DNA of 64,000 nt from Nocardia asteroides (GCF_900637185.1 NZ_LR134352.1:5694001-5758000); one strand, 5' to 3'; numbered from the stretch's first letter, positions 1 through 10,696 are shown. Numbers and translations: made by a program. The notes: generated from the sequence alone by a model not told the origin.

Positions 1-125
1 GGCATCTTGCCGTGCAGGACCACACCGGGGGCGAACCGGAGTTCCGGCTCGTCGGTGCGGACCTCGACGACGAGTTCGCCGCGCACGCCGTGCGACTTGG
101 CGACCCGGCCTACGACGAGTTCCAT
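1..125 (-). CDS. rimM: Ribosome maturation factor RimM (partial, N-terminal end only)
   Basis: RimM binds ribosomal protein S19 and helps the 30S head mature. Only the first 41 codons are in the window; the gene continues past base 1. The translated start reads [17 protein letters not shown], the standard N-terminal beta-barrel opening of RimM (hydrophobic strand, GRV, then HGVRGE). The ATG at 123-125 directly abuts the khpA stop codon, so it is the third gene of an rpsP-khpA-rimM operon; trmD is the usual next gene but lies outside. Identity is secure from sequence plus context. Confidence 0.93.
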   Translation of the reverse strand, partial: MELVVGRVAKSHGVRGELVVEVRTDEPELRFAPGVVLHGKM

Positions 126-368
126 CTAGGCGTCGGTGTCGACCACGTCGACCCGGATGCCCCGGCCGCCGATACCGGCGACGAGGGTGCGCAGCGCGGT
201 CGCGGTACGACCACCGCGCCCGATCACCTTGCCCAGGTCCTCAGGGTGGACGTGCACCTCGACCGTGCGTCCGCGGCGGCCGGTGATCAGCTCGACACGG
301 ACGTCGTCGGGGTTGGCGACGATGCCGCGAACCAGATGTTCGACGGCATCGGCAACAACGGCAGTCAT
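126..368 (-). CDS. khpA: KhpA, small KH-domain RNA-binding protein
   Basis: An 80-residue single KH-domain protein of the KhpA/YlqC family, which binds RNA (in other bacteria partnered with KhpB/Jag). The KH signature lies near residues 46-55 as GKVIGRGGRTA, with the GxxG loop as GRGG. Length is normal for the family. Its ATG shares one base with the rpsP stop (TAATG arrangement), which indicates translational coupling. rimM follows without a gap. This rpsP-khpA-rimM order is conserved in many Gram-positive bacteria. Confidence 0.93.
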   Translation of the reverse strand: MTAVVADAVEHLVRGIVANPDDVRVELITGRRGRTVEVHVHPEDLGKVIGRGGRTATALRTLVAGIGGRGIRVDVVDTDA

Positions 369-805
369 TACTCGGCAGCCTCGGCGGCGGGGGCCTCGGC
401 GGCCTCCTCGTCCTTCTTGGCGGCCTTCTTCTTCGGGGTGACGGCCTCGGCGACGGGCTCGTTGTCGGCGGCGGCCAGCGCGGCGTTGAACAGGTCCAGC
501 TTGGACGGCTTGGCGGCCTTCACCTTGAGGGTGCCCTCGGCGCCCGGCAGGCCCTTGAACTTCTGCCAGTCGCCGGTGATCTCCAGCAGACGCTGCACCG
601 ACTCGGTCGGCTGCGCGCCGACACCCAGCCAGTACTGCACGCGCTCGGAATCGATCTCGATGAGCGAGGGCTCTTCCTTCGGGTGGTACTTGCCGATGGA
701 CTCGATGGCCCGGCCGTCACGACGGGTGCGGGCGTCGGCGACAACCACGCGGTACTGCGGGTTGCGGATCTTGCCCAGGCGGGTGAGCTTGATGCGAACA
801 GCCAT
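368..805 (-). CDS. rpsP: 30S ribosomal protein S16
   Basis: S16 is a structural protein of the small ribosomal subunit. The N-terminus [19 protein letters not shown] is diagnostic. The conserved core occupies roughly residues 1-85. It is followed by a 60-residue Ala/Glu/Lys-rich tail ([17 protein letters not shown]) that is typical of actinobacterial S16 and absent from the short enterobacterial protein. It is the first gene of the rpsP-khpA-rimM operon. The ATG at 805 follows a purine-rich stretch (AAAGAGGCAGATCAGC). Confidence 0.97.
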   Translation of the reverse strand: MAVRIKLTRLGKIRNPQYRVVVADARTRRDGRAIESIGKYHPKEEPSLIEIDSERVQYWLGVGAQPTESVQRLLEITGDWQKFKGLPGAEGTLKVKAAKPSKLDLFNAALAAADNEPVAEAVTPKKKAAKKDEEAAEAPAAEAAE

Positions 806-1008
806 GCTGATCTGCCTCTTTCGATAGTGTGGTCACCACGCGATTCGGCGACCCGCATGGTCTGCGAGTCCGGTTTCGCGCATGGAGTGCGTGACCGCCG
901 CGCGGTACGGAACCGGAGACGGGCTGACACTGTCCAGGAAGGACGGTTGACCATTGTGCCAGACCGGCCGCGCCCAGCTGAAATCGCCTGCCGGTTCGCG
1001 CTGCTACC

Positions 1009-1113
1009 TCACCGCAACTGCGCGGTGTCGATGACCACCGGGACCGGGCCCGGCGCCTTGACCGCTTCGCCGTCGGCAGCGAAGACCTCCTGGCGGTAGC
1101 CCGTCTCGCCGAC
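1009..1113 (-). pseudogene. Possible 3' remnant of an unidentified gene
   Basis: Within the 358-base stretch between rpsP and the amidohydrolase, one minus-strand frame ends in TGA at 1009-1011 and shows very strong G/C bias at third codon positions over its last 34 codons (about 31 of 34). It reads ...GETGYRQEVFAADGEAVKAP... and ends DTAQLR. Further upstream the frame loses this bias and uses rare codons such as ATA and AGA, and no start with a ribosome site is visible. This looks like the decayed 3' end of a lost gene. I cannot assign a family, and chance in GC-rich DNA is a real alternative. The rest of 806-1163 shows no convincing gene. Confidence 0.3.
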
Positions 1114-1163
1114 GGGTATAGCCCCAGAACCGCGCGGGCTTGCCGTGCCCGGTCTGTTCAGTA

Positions 1164-2258
1164 TCAGCGGTGGCCGGTGACGGGGTTCGGGGTTTTGACG
1201 ACGAGGCCGCGGAGGACCACCCAGTGGGGGTCGGTGAGGGCGGCGGGGTGGGTGCGGGGGTCTTCGGCGTAGACGACGAAGTCGGCGGGGGCGCCTTCGG
1301 TGACGGATTCGCGGCCCAGCCAGGTGCGGGCGTCCCAGGAGGCGGCGCCCAAGGCGTCGTGGGGGGACAGGCCCGCGCCGGTGAGGGCGGCGATCTCGTC
1401 GGCGATGCGGCCGTGGCGGATGGAGCCGCCCGCGTCGGTGCCCGCGTAGATGGGCACGCCGGCCTCGTGGGCGCGGCCGACCGTGTCGCGCACGCGTCGG
1501 TGCAGGTCACGCATGTGGGCGGCGTAGACGGGGAACTTGGTGGCGCTGTCGGCGATGCCGGGGAAGGTGTCGATGTTGATCAGGGTCGGGACCAGGGCGG
1601 TGCCGTGGGTGAGCATCAGCTCGATGGTGTCGTCGGTGAGGCCGGTGCCGTGTTCGAGGCAGTCGATGCCCGCGTTGATCAGGCCGGGTAGGGCGTCCTC
1701 GCCGAAGACGTGCGCGGTGACTCTGGCGCCGTTGGCGTGGGCGGCGTCGATGGCCTGTTTCAGGATGTCGTCACTCCACAGCGGGCGCAGGTCACCGACG
1801 GAGCGGTCGATCCAGTCGCCGACGATCTTCACCCAGCCGTCGCCGAAGCGGGCTTGTTCGGCGACGATGTCGGGCAGGTCGCGCTCGTCGTCGAGCTCGA
1901 TGCCGAGTTCGCGGATGTAGCGCTTGGGCCGGGCGATGTGGCGGCCGGCGCGGATGATGCGCGGGAGTTCGGCGTGCTCGTCGATGAAGCGGGTGTCGAT
2001 CGGCGAGCCCGCGTCGCGCAGCAGCAGGGCGCCCGCGTCGCGTTCGGTCTCGGCCTGATCGATCGCGCCCTCGGTGGTCTCGTCGCCGCCGCCGTAGCGG
2101 ATGCCGACATGGCAGTGGGCGTCGACCAGGCCGGGCACGATCCACCCTGTGCGACACAGGGTTTCGGCCCCGGGTACCGGCTCGAAGGTCACGTGTCCGT
2201 CGACGACCCAGAGATCGCGCTCCTCGTCGCCGGGGAGAACCACACCACGCAGATGCAC
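1164..2258 (-). CDS. Amidohydrolase-family metal-dependent hydrolase
   Basis: About 364 residues with the TIM-barrel amidohydrolase layout. There is a small N-terminal beta sandwich (GVVLPGDEERDLWVVDGHV), then the first metal motif VPGLVDAHCHVG (HxH). Later metal ligands are plausibly the His of ARVTAHVFGE, the His of CLEHGTGL, and the Asp of YAGTDAGG. This is the imidazolonepropionase/prolidase-like group; the substrate is unknown. A GTG at 2256-2258 gives the natural N-terminus and has GGAGG just upstream, although a longer frame runs to 2315. An equivalent gene next to ffh is, from memory, present in mycobacteria. It lies downstream of, and on the same strand as, the NTF2-like gene. Confidence 0.85.
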   Translation of the reverse strand: MHLRGVVLPGDEERDLWVVDGHVTFEPVPGAETLCRTGWIVPGLVDAHCHVGIRYGGGDETTEGAIDQAETERDAGALLLRDAGSPIDTRFIDEHAELPRIIRAGRHIARPKRYIRELGIELDDERDLPDIVAEQARFGDGWVKIVGDWIDRSVGDLRPLWSDDILKQAIDAAHANGARVTAHVFGEDALPGLINAGIDCLEHGTGLTDDTIELMLTHGTALVPTLINIDTFPGIADSATKFPVYAAHMRDLHRRVRDTVGRAHEAGVPIYAGTDAGGSIRHGRIADEIAALTGAGLSPHDALGAASWDARTWLGRESVTEGAPADFVVYAEDPRTHPAALTDPHWVVLRGLVVKTPNPVTGHR

Positions 2259-2339
2259 ACGAACCTCCAGACGTCGGCCTTGGCTCAACCTACCGCCCAT
2301 CGCCCGGCCACGCACCGCTCGGCGGCACGCGCCGGACGA

Positions 2340-3158
2340 TCAACCGACGGGCAGCGGCCCGTCCAGGAAGACCGTCAGGGCCACGACCCGAGGCTCGTCG
2401 GCCGCGAAGTCGACGAAGGCCACCCCGCGCTGCGCCCCGATCCGCACGCTCACGCTGACCGTGCGCCCGGCGGCGATCATCTTGTCCCACTCGATCCCGC
2501 GGGCCAGTTCGGCGAACTCCGCCGCCGCGACCGGGTTACCGGCGGGCAGCTCCACCGCCGCCCGCGCGCCGAGCAGGTCCTGCACCCCGGCCAGATCCCC
2601 GTCGGCAGCGGCGCCGAACAGCCGGCCGACGACGCGTTTGCCGGTGGCGCCCACCCCGCGCAGCCCGCGCATCATGCCCATCGCGCCGCCGACGCCGAGT
2701 TCGCCGACCAGCTGCGGACCCAGCTTGGTCCCGGCCAGCAGCCCGGACGGCCCGGTGGCCAGCAGCCGCCGAATCATCAGCGCGAGCTCCCAGTGCGCGG
2801 CCAGGCGCGCGATCTTCCAGCCGTCACCGGATTCGATCAGGTCGTAGCGCAGGTGCATGGGCACGGTGACGGTGGCGCCGGTCGACATCGTGGTCTCGAT
2901 GTGCAGGTCACGCACCACCGTGCGCCCGGCGACCAGGTCGCGGTCGACGCGGAAGGCGATCGAGTTGGGCGCGATGAACACGTTGTAGAACCGCGAGATG
3001 GCCTCGCGGCCGATGTGCTCGCGCGCGCCGTAGGGGTCGTGCACCGCGGCGTTGTCGACGAACAGGCCGACCCAGGCGCCCTTGTCGTGCGCGGCCACCG
3101 CGCGCGGTGAGGCCTGTACCGCCGCCAGCAGGTCTTCAGCGGTCCGATCCACGGGCAT
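2340..3158 (-). CDS. NTF2/SnoaL-like protein (two domain copies), possible steroid link
   Basis: A 272-residue protein. Residues 1-130 look like a SnoaL/NTF2-like fold (a family that includes ketosteroid isomerases and polyketide cyclases), with DKGAWVGLFVDNAAVHDPYG and RFYNVFIAPN typical of the cone-shaped fold. A second, more divergent copy may cover residues 175-272 (AAADGDLAGVQDLLG...). A glycine/methionine-rich linker lies between them. The ATG at 3158 has GGAGGACGGAC upstream. It is divergent from a steroid-5-alpha-reductase-like gene with a KstR-type operator in between, which suggests steroid metabolism. No catalytic residues can be proven from sequence alone. Confidence 0.75.
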   Translation of the reverse strand: MPVDRTAEDLLAAVQASPRAVAAHDKGAWVGLFVDNAAVHDPYGAREHIGREAISRFYNVFIAPNSIAFRVDRDLVAGRTVVRDLHIETTMSTGATVTVPMHLRYDLIESGDGWKIARLAAHWELALMIRRLLATGPSGLLAGTKLGPQLVGELGVGGAMGMMRGLRGVGATGKRVVGRLFGAAADGDLAGVQDLLGARAAVELPAGNPVAAAEFAELARGIEWDKMIAAGRTVSVSVRIGAQRGVAFVDFAADEPRVVALTVFLDGPLPVG

Positions 3159-3199
3159 GTCCGTCCTCCATAGTCACGCTCCCCCTGCCGGATCCATGA

Positions 3200-3213
3200 T
3201 AGAACGTGTTCTA
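3200..3213. promoter_or_regulatory. KstR-type operator (TetR-family palindrome)
   Basis: TAGAACGTGTTCTA is a perfect 6-bp inverted repeat with a 2-bp spacer. It fits the published KstR consensus TnnAACnnGTTnnA. KstR is the TetR-family repressor of cholesterol catabolism in mycobacteria and rhodococci. The site sits in the middle of the 105-bp divergent promoter region, about 42 bp from the NTF2-like start and 50 bp from the reductase start, so it could control both genes. The repressor itself is not encoded here. Confidence 0.75.
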
Positions 3214-3263
3214 GTTTTGCGTCGGCGATCGTGGCCGGCGCTCTGTCGCACAAAGGAATCTCG

Positions 3264-4055
3264 ATGGACTGGTACACCGGGAACACCACCTACGACACGG
3301 TGCTGGCCATCGCCTTCGCCTTCGCCGCGTTCGTGATCGTCGGCGGATTGTTCGCCCAGAGCCCCTACGGCCGCTTCGCCTCCACCTCGATCGGCTTCAA
3401 TCTCAATCCCAAACTGGGCTGGTGGCTGATGGAACTGCCCGCGACCGTGGTGTTCGCGGTGTTCTACCTGACCGGCCCGGACCGTTTCGAGCCGGTACCG
3501 CTGGTGCTGGCGGCGATCTGGCTGCTGCACTACGGCAATCGCGGCTGGTTCTTCCCGCTCTCGATCCGGCAGGTGCCGGGCAAGAAGAGCAGTTTCAACT
3601 TCTCGGTGGTCGCGGCCGGCGTGTTCGTCACCTCGCTGCACGGCTACCTCAACGGCGCCTTCTTCAGCCACGACTACAAGGATCAGTACGGCACCGCGTG
3701 GCTGACCGACCCCCGCTTCCTGATCGGGCTCGTGGTGTACCTGAGCGGTTTCGGGCTGCTGGTGCGCTCGGAGGCGATCGTGCGCAACCTGCGCGACAAG
3801 AACAATCCGGGCGCCGCGGAGTACCGCATCCCGTTCGGCGGCGGCTTCCGGTTCGTCAGCAGCCCCGCCTACCTGGGCGAGCTGATCGCCTGGGCGGGAT
3901 TCGCGCTGCTCACCTGGTCGCTGGCCGGTGTCGCGATCTTCCTGATCACCGCGGGCAATCTGGTGCCGCGCGCCTTCGCCACGCACCGCTGGTACCGGGA
4001 GAAGTTCGTCGAGTACCCGGCGAACCGCAAAGCGCTGATCCCTGGCGTGATCTGA
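3264..4055 (+). CDS. Steroid 5-alpha-reductase C-terminal-domain membrane protein (3-oxo-5-alpha-steroid 4-dehydrogenase family)
   Basis: A 263-residue integral membrane protein with about six hydrophobic segments. The family hallmarks are in its second half: LHYGNRGWFFPLSIR, then LRDKNNPGAAEYRIPFGGGF and FRFVSSPAYLGELIAWAGF, ending with HRWYREKFVEYPANRKALIP. Family members reduce the delta-4 double bond of 3-oxosteroids with NADPH. The ATG at 3264 is chosen because AAAGGAA lies 5 bases upstream of it. The operator at 3200-3213 implies control by a KstR-like repressor and a role in sterol degradation. Family assignment is strong; the exact substrate is inferred. Confidence 0.88.
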   Translation: MDWYTGNTTYDTVLAIAFAFAAFVIVGGLFAQSPYGRFASTSIGFNLNPKLGWWLMELPATVVFAVFYLTGPDRFEPVPLVLAAIWLLHYGNRGWFFPLSIRQVPGKKSSFNFSVVAAGVFVTSLHGYLNGAFFSHDYKDQYGTAWLTDPRFLIGLVVYLSGFGLLVRSEAIVRNLRDKNNPGAAEYRIPFGGGFRFVSSPAYLGELIAWAGFALLTWSLAGVAIFLITAGNLVPRAFATHRWYREKFVEYPANRKALIPGVI

Positions 4056-4065
4056 GCCGGAGCCG

Positions 4066-4101
4066 ACGACACCGCGCCCGGATCACCGGGCGCGGTGTCG
4101 T
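4066..4101. terminator. Bidirectional terminator between the reductase gene and ffh
   Basis: A perfect 16-bp inverted repeat (ACGACACCGCGCCCGG and its complement) encloses a 4-base ATCA loop. It lies 10 bases after the reductase stop and 9 bases before the ffh stop on the other strand, so it can serve both convergent transcripts. There is no U tract, as usual in actinobacteria. Confidence 0.85.
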
Positions 4102-4110
4102 GACGTGTGC

Positions 4111-5673
4111 TCAGTTCTTGGGGAACTTCAGCTGCGACAGGTCGATCCCCTCGAGACCGGGCGGCAGCTGGTCGAGACCGGGCGGCATCTGCGACAGATC
4201 CATCCCCGCGGGCAGCCCGGGCATACCGGCGGGCATGCCGGGGAAACCACCGCGCATCTTCGGCGGAGTGGGGCCGCGGCCACCCTTCTTGCCCTTCTTG
4301 CCCTTCTTGTTGTTGCCGCGGCGAGCGCCGGGCAGGCCCATCTGACGGCCCATCATGGCCATCATCTTCTTGGCCTCGAAGAAGCGGTCGACGAGCTGGT
4401 TCACCTCGGAGACCTGCACGCCCGAGCCGTTGGCGATGCGCAGGCGGCGGGAGGCGTTGATGATCTTCGGGTTGTCGCGCTCGGCGGGGGTCATGCCGCG
4501 GATGATGGCCTGCACCCGGTCGAGCTGCTTGTCGTCGACCTGGGCCAGCACATCCTTCATCTGACCGGCGCCGGGCAGCATGCCCAGCAGGTTGCCGATC
4601 GGGCCCATCTTGCGGATGGCCAGCATCTGGTCGAGGAAGTCCTCGAGGGTGAGCTCGCCGCTGCCGATCTTGCGGGCGGTCTCCTCGGCCTGCTGGGCGT
4701 CGTAGACCTGCTCGGCCTGCTCGATCAGCGTGAGCACGTCACCCATGCCGAGGATGCGCGAGGCCATCCGGTCGGGGTGGAAGACGTCGAAGTCCTCGAG
4801 CTTCTCGCCGGTGGAGGCGAACATGATCGGCGAACCGGTCACATTGCGCACCGACAGCGCGGCGCCACCGCGGGCGTCGCCGTCGAGCTTGGTGAGCACG
4901 ACACCGGTGAAGCCGACACCGTCGCGGAACGCCTCGGCGGTGCTGACCGCGTCCTGGCCGATCATGGCGTCGAGCACGAACAGCGTCTCGTCGGGCTGCA
5001 CGGCGTCGCGGATGCCCGCGGCCTGGCGCATGAGCTCGGCGTCGATACCGAGGCGGCCCGCGGTGTCGACGATGACCACGTCGTACTGCTTGGCCTTGGC
5101 CTCTTCGACACCGGCGCGGGCCACGCCGACCGGGTCGGCCGCGGTGATGCCGAGCGGGTTCTCGCCGCCGCCGATCGAGGTGCCGGGGTGCGGGGCGAAC
5201 ACGGGCACGCCCGCGCGCTCACCGACGACCTGCAGCTGGGTGACGGCGCCGGGACGCTGGAGGTCACAGGCGACCAGGATGGGCTGATGGCCCTGGGCCT
5301 TGAGCCACTTGGCGAGCTTGCCCGCGAGCGTGGTCTTACCGGCACCCTGCAGACCGGCCAGCATGATGACCGTCGGCGGGTTCTTGGCGAGGTTGAGCCT
5401 GCGGGTCTCGCCGCCGAGGATGTTGACCAGTTCCTCGTTGACGATCTTGACGACCTGCTGCGCCGGGTTCAGCGCGGCCGAGACCTCGGCGCCCTTGGCG
5501 CGTTCCTTGACGTTGGCGATGAAGCCGCGCACCACGGGCAGCGCGACGTCGGCTTCGAGGAGGGCGAGGCGGATCTCACGCGCCGTGGCGTCGATGTCGG
5601 CCGGTGACAGACGCCCCTTACCGCGCAGATCCTGCAGTGCACCGGTAAGCCGGTCGGACAGGGATTCGAACAC
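4111..5673 (-). CDS. ffh: Signal recognition particle protein Ffh (SRP54)
   Basis: A 520-residue SRP GTPase that binds signal sequences and 4.5S RNA and docks with FtsY (encoded at 10708-12219). The N domain is at residues 1-90. The G domain has GLQGAGKTTLAGKLAKWL (P-loop), DTAGRLGIDAELM and TKLDGDARGG. The methionine-rich M domain follows (LLGMLPGAGQMKDVL, MMAMMGRQMGLPG). The tail contains a basic KKGKKGKKGG patch and a Gly/Pro/Met-rich repetitive segment (FPGMPAGMPGLPAGMDL), longer than in E. coli but usual in actinobacteria. It is transcribed alone toward the terminator at 4066-4101. Confidence 0.97.
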   Translation of the reverse strand: MFESLSDRLTGALQDLRGKGRLSPADIDATAREIRLALLEADVALPVVRGFIANVKERAKGAEVSAALNPAQQVVKIVNEELVNILGGETRRLNLAKNPPTVIMLAGLQGAGKTTLAGKLAKWLKAQGHQPILVACDLQRPGAVTQLQVVGERAGVPVFAPHPGTSIGGGENPLGITAADPVGVARAGVEEAKAKQYDVVIVDTAGRLGIDAELMRQAAGIRDAVQPDETLFVLDAMIGQDAVSTAEAFRDGVGFTGVVLTKLDGDARGGAALSVRNVTGSPIMFASTGEKLEDFDVFHPDRMASRILGMGDVLTLIEQAEQVYDAQQAEETARKIGSGELTLEDFLDQMLAIRKMGPIGNLLGMLPGAGQMKDVLAQVDDKQLDRVQAIIRGMTPAERDNPKIINASRRLRIANGSGVQVSEVNQLVDRFFEAKKMMAMMGRQMGLPGARRGNNKKGKKGKKGGRGPTPPKMRGGFPGMPAGMPGLPAGMDLSQMPPGLDQLPPGLEGIDLSQLKFPKN

Positions 5674-5728
5674 CGATCGCGCTCCTGATCTGAAAGGGAC
5701 GTCTATTGCCCTCCCAGGGTAATGGGTG

Positions 5729-6043
5729 TTATTCCCGGTGGCGCACGTGCGGTGGCGCGGTGCGGCGCAAGTCGTGGTTTTCGATGTTCACCAGGTACAC
5801 CGCTTCCCGGCCGGTGAGGCCGAGCTCGCGGGCGAGCGACTCGATCCGTTCCCATTCGGCATCGGGACTGTCGACGTGCCGGGCGGTGGTCGAGGCGATG
5901 GTCATCGCCGCCAGTGCCTGCGGCCCGCTGAGTGTGCGGCCCGGTAGCCAGGACACGACCCAGAGGTCACCGCCGACGCAGCGCGCGATGTGCGTGGTCA
6001 CGTCGCTGGTCATCATCGATGCGGAAACGACTTCGATAGCCAC
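5729..6043 (-). CDS. Small hypothetical protein between ffh and glnD
   Basis: About 104 residues with no family I recognise. The centre has a compact alpha/beta look (GGDLWVVSWLPGRTLSGPQALAAMTIAS), followed by an acidic/basic helix (DAEWERIESLARELGL) and a basic tail ending HRE. No signal peptide or membrane span is seen. The GTG at 6041-6043 is preferred because GGGGAG lies six bases upstream; a longer frame from 6100 lacks a ribosome site. It is unlinked by overlap to its neighbours. Third-position G/C bias supports real coding. Confidence 0.6.
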   Translation of the reverse strand: MAIEVVSASMMTSDVTTHIARCVGGDLWVVSWLPGRTLSGPQALAAMTIASTTARHVDSPDAEWERIESLARELGLTGREAVYLVNIENHDLRRTAPPHVRHRE

Positions 6044-6177
6044 AGATCTGCTCCCCTCGTACGAGTGACAGCCAGACCTCTCGAATGCTATAGGTCCCAT
6101 CTCGACTGATCGGGCAGCGAAAGCGGTTTGCGGGGCAACCTGATAGCAATCGGTGGTGAAACCGTGTCCTGATGATC

Positions 6178-8622
6178 TCAGTTCGTGTCGTCGGTGGTCG
6201 GCGGTGGCGGCGGAGCCGGCTGGGGCACCACGTCGAGCACGGCCTTCTCGATGCGGTCGCGCAGGGCCGGTCCGTCGGCGTCGCCGAGTTCGAGGCAGAA
6301 CGCGTCGACCACGGCCGAACCCATGGTGACCACCTTGGCCCAGCGCACATCGGCGCCCGCCGCGGCGAAGGCCCCGGCCAGCCTGCTGAGCAGTCCGACA
6401 CGGTCCTCGGCACGCAGTTCCAGGATCACCTGACCGGGCGTGCCCGCGTCGGACCAGATGAGCCGCGGCTGTGCCCTGGCGTAACGGCCTGGGCCGGCGC
6501 CGACCGCGTCGGCTTCACGCTTGGCCAGTACCTCGGGCAGGTTCAGCGCGCCGGTGCTCGCGCGGATCAGTTCCTGGCGCAGCAGGCCGGCGTCGGGCGG
6601 GTCGCCGAACTTCGGGGTGACGACGAAGGTGTTGATCGCCGACTCCCCCGCCCCGCCCAGCGTGGCCGAGAGCACACGCAGCGAATGCAGGGCCAGCACG
6701 CCGGCGGCCTCGGACAGCAGGCCGGGCGTGTCGGGCGCGATGACGGTGACCACGTGGGAGTGCTTGCTCTCCCCCGGCGCCAGCGTGACGTGCACGCCGC
6801 CGGCCCGTGCCTTCTCCAGCAGGTCCGGGTCGATCGGCTCGGGCTGGGGTAGCGGCTCGCCCGCCATCACCAGCTTGCAGCGGCGGACCAGATCGCCGAT
6901 CAGCGAGGCCTTCCACTCGCCCCAGACACCGGGGCCGGTGGCCATCGAGTCGGCCTCGGCCAGCGCGTGCAGCAGTTCGAGCAGGCCGACGTCGCCGTCG
7001 AGGGCGTCGGCGACGTGGCGCACGGTCGCGGGGTCGGCCAGGTCGCGCCGGGTCGCGGTGTCGGGCAGCAACAGGTGGTGGCGCACGATCGCGCTGAGCG
7101 TGCGCACGTCGGAGGGCCACAGGCCGAGCCTGCGGCCGATGTGGGTGGCCAGTTCGGCGCCGACCACGCTGTGATCGCCCGCCCTGCCCTTGCCGATGTC
7201 GTGCAGCAGCGCGCCCAGGGCGAGCAGGTCGGGCCGGGCGACCCTGGTGCTGAGCCCGCCCGCGTAGGCGACGGTCTCCATCAGGTGCCGGTCGACGGTC
7301 CAGGTGTGCAGCGCGTCGCGCGGGGGCAGGTCACGCACCGCGCCCCACTCGGGAAACAGCCTGCCCCACAGGCCCGTCCGGTCCAGCGCCTCGACCGCGT
7401 CGATGCTGCCGCGGCCCGCGCCCAGCAGCACCAGCAGATCGTTGAGCGCGTCCTTGGGCCACGGCTCGCGTAGCTCGGGCGCGTCCTCGGAGAGCCGGTT
7501 GAGTGTGGTCGCCGACATGGGCAGCCCGGTCTGCGCCGAGGCGGCGGCGACCCGCAGGATCAGGCCGGGATCGCGCTGCGGCCGCGCGTCCCTGGCCAGC
7601 ACCACCTCACCGGAGTGCTCGACCACCCCCTCATCGAGTGGTCGGCGTACCGGCATCCGGCGCAGCCGGGCCAGCCCGCGCCGCGGCAGCGCGTTGGCGG
7701 CGGTGCGCAGGCCGACGTCGGTCGAGTAGCTCACCGTGCGCGCCGAATCGCTCAGCGTGCGGGCCAGGTCGAACCGGTCGCCGATGCGCAGTGCGGCCCC
7801 GATCTCGTCGGCGTCCTGGGCGCGCAGCTGGTCGCGGGCGCGCCCGGCGACCCGGTGCAGTTCGGTGCGCACGTCGAGCAGTCGGCGGTGGGCCTGCTGC
7901 AGGCCGCCGCCGGGGACCTCGGGTCCCAGGCCGGGCATCGCGTCGGTGAGCTGGGCGATGGACAGCGCGTCGAGCAGCTGGATGTCGCGCAGGCCGCCGC
8001 GCCCGTTCTTCAGGTCGGGTTCGGCGCGGTGGGCGATCTCGCCGCTGCGCTGCCAGCGCGCGGTGGTCTGCGCGATCAGCTCGTCGAAGCGGGACCTGAT
8101 GCCGGTCCGCCATTCCCGGCGCACGCCGCCGATGAGCAGATTGGACAGGTCCTCGTCGCCGACGATGTGCCGGGCCTCGAGCAGGCCGAGCGCGGCGATC
8201 ATGTCGTCGGCGGCCACCCGCAGCGCCTGCGGCACCGTGCGCACGCTGTGATCGAGCTTGATGTGGGCGTCCCAGAGCGGATACCAGAGCTGGTCGGCGA
8301 CCTCGGACACCACCGCCGGGTCGACGTCGTCGTGCAGCAGCACCAGGTCCAGGTCGGAGTAGGGCAGCATCTCGCGCCTGCCCAGACCGCCGACCGCGAC
8401 GACGGCCAGCCCGCTGTCGGCGGTGATGCCGAGTTCGTTGCCCTTGCTCGTGAGCCACAGTTCGAACAGGTCGACCAGCGCCGAGCGCAGCGATTCCGGA
8501 TCGAGCCGGGGATTGCGGGTCCCCGCCCCGTCGAGCAGCTGGGCCCTGGCCTTGACCAGGTCGGCCGCCCCGTTGTGCTGAATACCGCCGTTCTGTTGTG
8601 CCACAGTCCCACCGCCATTCAT
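6178..8622 (-). CDS. glnD: PII nucleotidylyltransferase GlnD
   Basis: An 814-residue sensor enzyme that modifies PII according to glutamine status; in actinobacteria it adenylylates rather than uridylylates. The nucleotidyltransferase domain carries [20 protein letters not shown] (GG...DxD). An HD hydrolase domain has [15 protein letters not shown]. Two C-terminal ACT domains follow ([18 protein letters not shown] and [20 protein letters not shown]) and bind glutamine. It is the third gene after amt and glnB. The ATG at 8622 lacks a clear ribosome site; a GTG at 8604 is the alternative start. A hairpin separates it from glnB, so its expression may be partly uncoupled. Confidence 0.95.
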   Translation of the reverse strand: MNGGGTVAQQNGGIQHNGAADLVKARAQLLDGAGTRNPRLDPESLRSALVDLFELWLTSKGNELGITADSGLAVVAVGGLGRREMLPYSDLDLVLLHDDVDPAVVSEVADQLWYPLWDAHIKLDHSVRTVPQALRVAADDMIAALGLLEARHIVGDEDLSNLLIGGVRREWRTGIRSRFDELIAQTTARWQRSGEIAHRAEPDLKNGRGGLRDIQLLDALSIAQLTDAMPGLGPEVPGGGLQQAHRRLLDVRTELHRVAGRARDQLRAQDADEIGAALRIGDRFDLARTLSDSARTVSYSTDVGLRTAANALPRRGLARLRRMPVRRPLDEGVVEHSGEVVLARDARPQRDPGLILRVAAASAQTGLPMSATTLNRLSEDAPELREPWPKDALNDLLVLLGAGRGSIDAVEALDRTGLWGRLFPEWGAVRDLPPRDALHTWTVDRHLMETVAYAGGLSTRVARPDLLALGALLHDIGKGRAGDHSVVGAELATHIGRRLGLWPSDVRTLSAIVRHHLLLPDTATRRDLADPATVRHVADALDGDVGLLELLHALAEADSMATGPGVWGEWKASLIGDLVRRCKLVMAGEPLPQPEPIDPDLLEKARAGGVHVTLAPGESKHSHVVTVIAPDTPGLLSEAAGVLALHSLRVLSATLGGAGESAINTFVVTPKFGDPPDAGLLRQELIRASTGALNLPEVLAKREADAVGAGPGRYARAQPRLIWSDAGTPGQVILELRAEDRVGLLSRLAGAFAAAGADVRWAKVVTMGSAVVDAFCLELGDADGPALRDRIEKAVLDVVPQPAPPPPPTTDDTN

Positions 8623-8625
8623 GCG

Positions 8626-8670
8626 GGCGGCCCCGCCCCGACCGGTCCTGCCGGTGGGAGCGGGGCCGCC
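8626..8670 (-). terminator. Hairpin between glnB and glnD (terminator or attenuator)
   Basis: GGCGGCCCCGC pairs with GCGGGGCCGCC (11-bp outer stem). A second small hairpin, ACCGG-TCCTG-CCGGT, lies inside the loop. It sits just after the glnB stop and just before the glnD start, so it may set the ratio of PII to GlnD rather than end the operon. Confidence 0.6.
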
Positions 8671-8705
8671 GCTCGATCGTTTACAACCGTGCGCCGCGAG
8701 GCGAA

Positions 8706-10414
<1,709 letters not shown>

Positions 10415-10486
10415 CTTGTCTTCCTCCTCATCTCGGGCCTCGCCGATGACGGCTCAAGGACCTGTACAGAAGGGTCGCCACTCGGT

Positions 10487-10524
10487 GTTTCATCCGTTGA
10501 GCTGTGGTGTTTCACCTGAGTGAA
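10487..10524 (-). promoter_or_regulatory. GlnR box upstream of amt-glnB-glnD
   Basis: Read on the minus strand, the region holds TTCAC-N6-GAAAC-N6-GCTCA-N6-GAAAC. This matches the actinobacterial GlnR a-site/b-site pattern (gTnAC-n6-GAAAC repeated with n6) with exact spacing: both b-sites are perfect and 22 bp apart, the first a-site is near-perfect and the second is weak. The location 73-110 bases upstream of the amt GTG is typical. The GlnR assignment is by pattern only. Confidence 0.75.
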
Positions 10525-10663
10525 CGGATAGCGCGGTTGTGTTGCTTCCAGGTTTCGTGGGGTTGGCCACAGCCTGTCGGCTCACGGTGAGGCTGGTACG
10601 AGTGTGCGGTTCGCCGCGGGTTCGCGCGGGGAGGCGGACAGGGTGTTTCCCCTGGACACAGCA

Positions 10664-10696
10664 CTGCCCGCCCGATCGCGGGAATCGGGCGGGCAG
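10664..10696 (-). terminator. ftsY terminator
   Basis: A perfect 13-bp stem (CTGCCCGCCCGAT with its complement) and a 7-base loop lie 11 bases after the ftsY stop. It isolates ftsY from the amt operon downstream. The remaining bases from 10525 to 10663 show no gene and no other clear motif. Confidence 0.82.
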
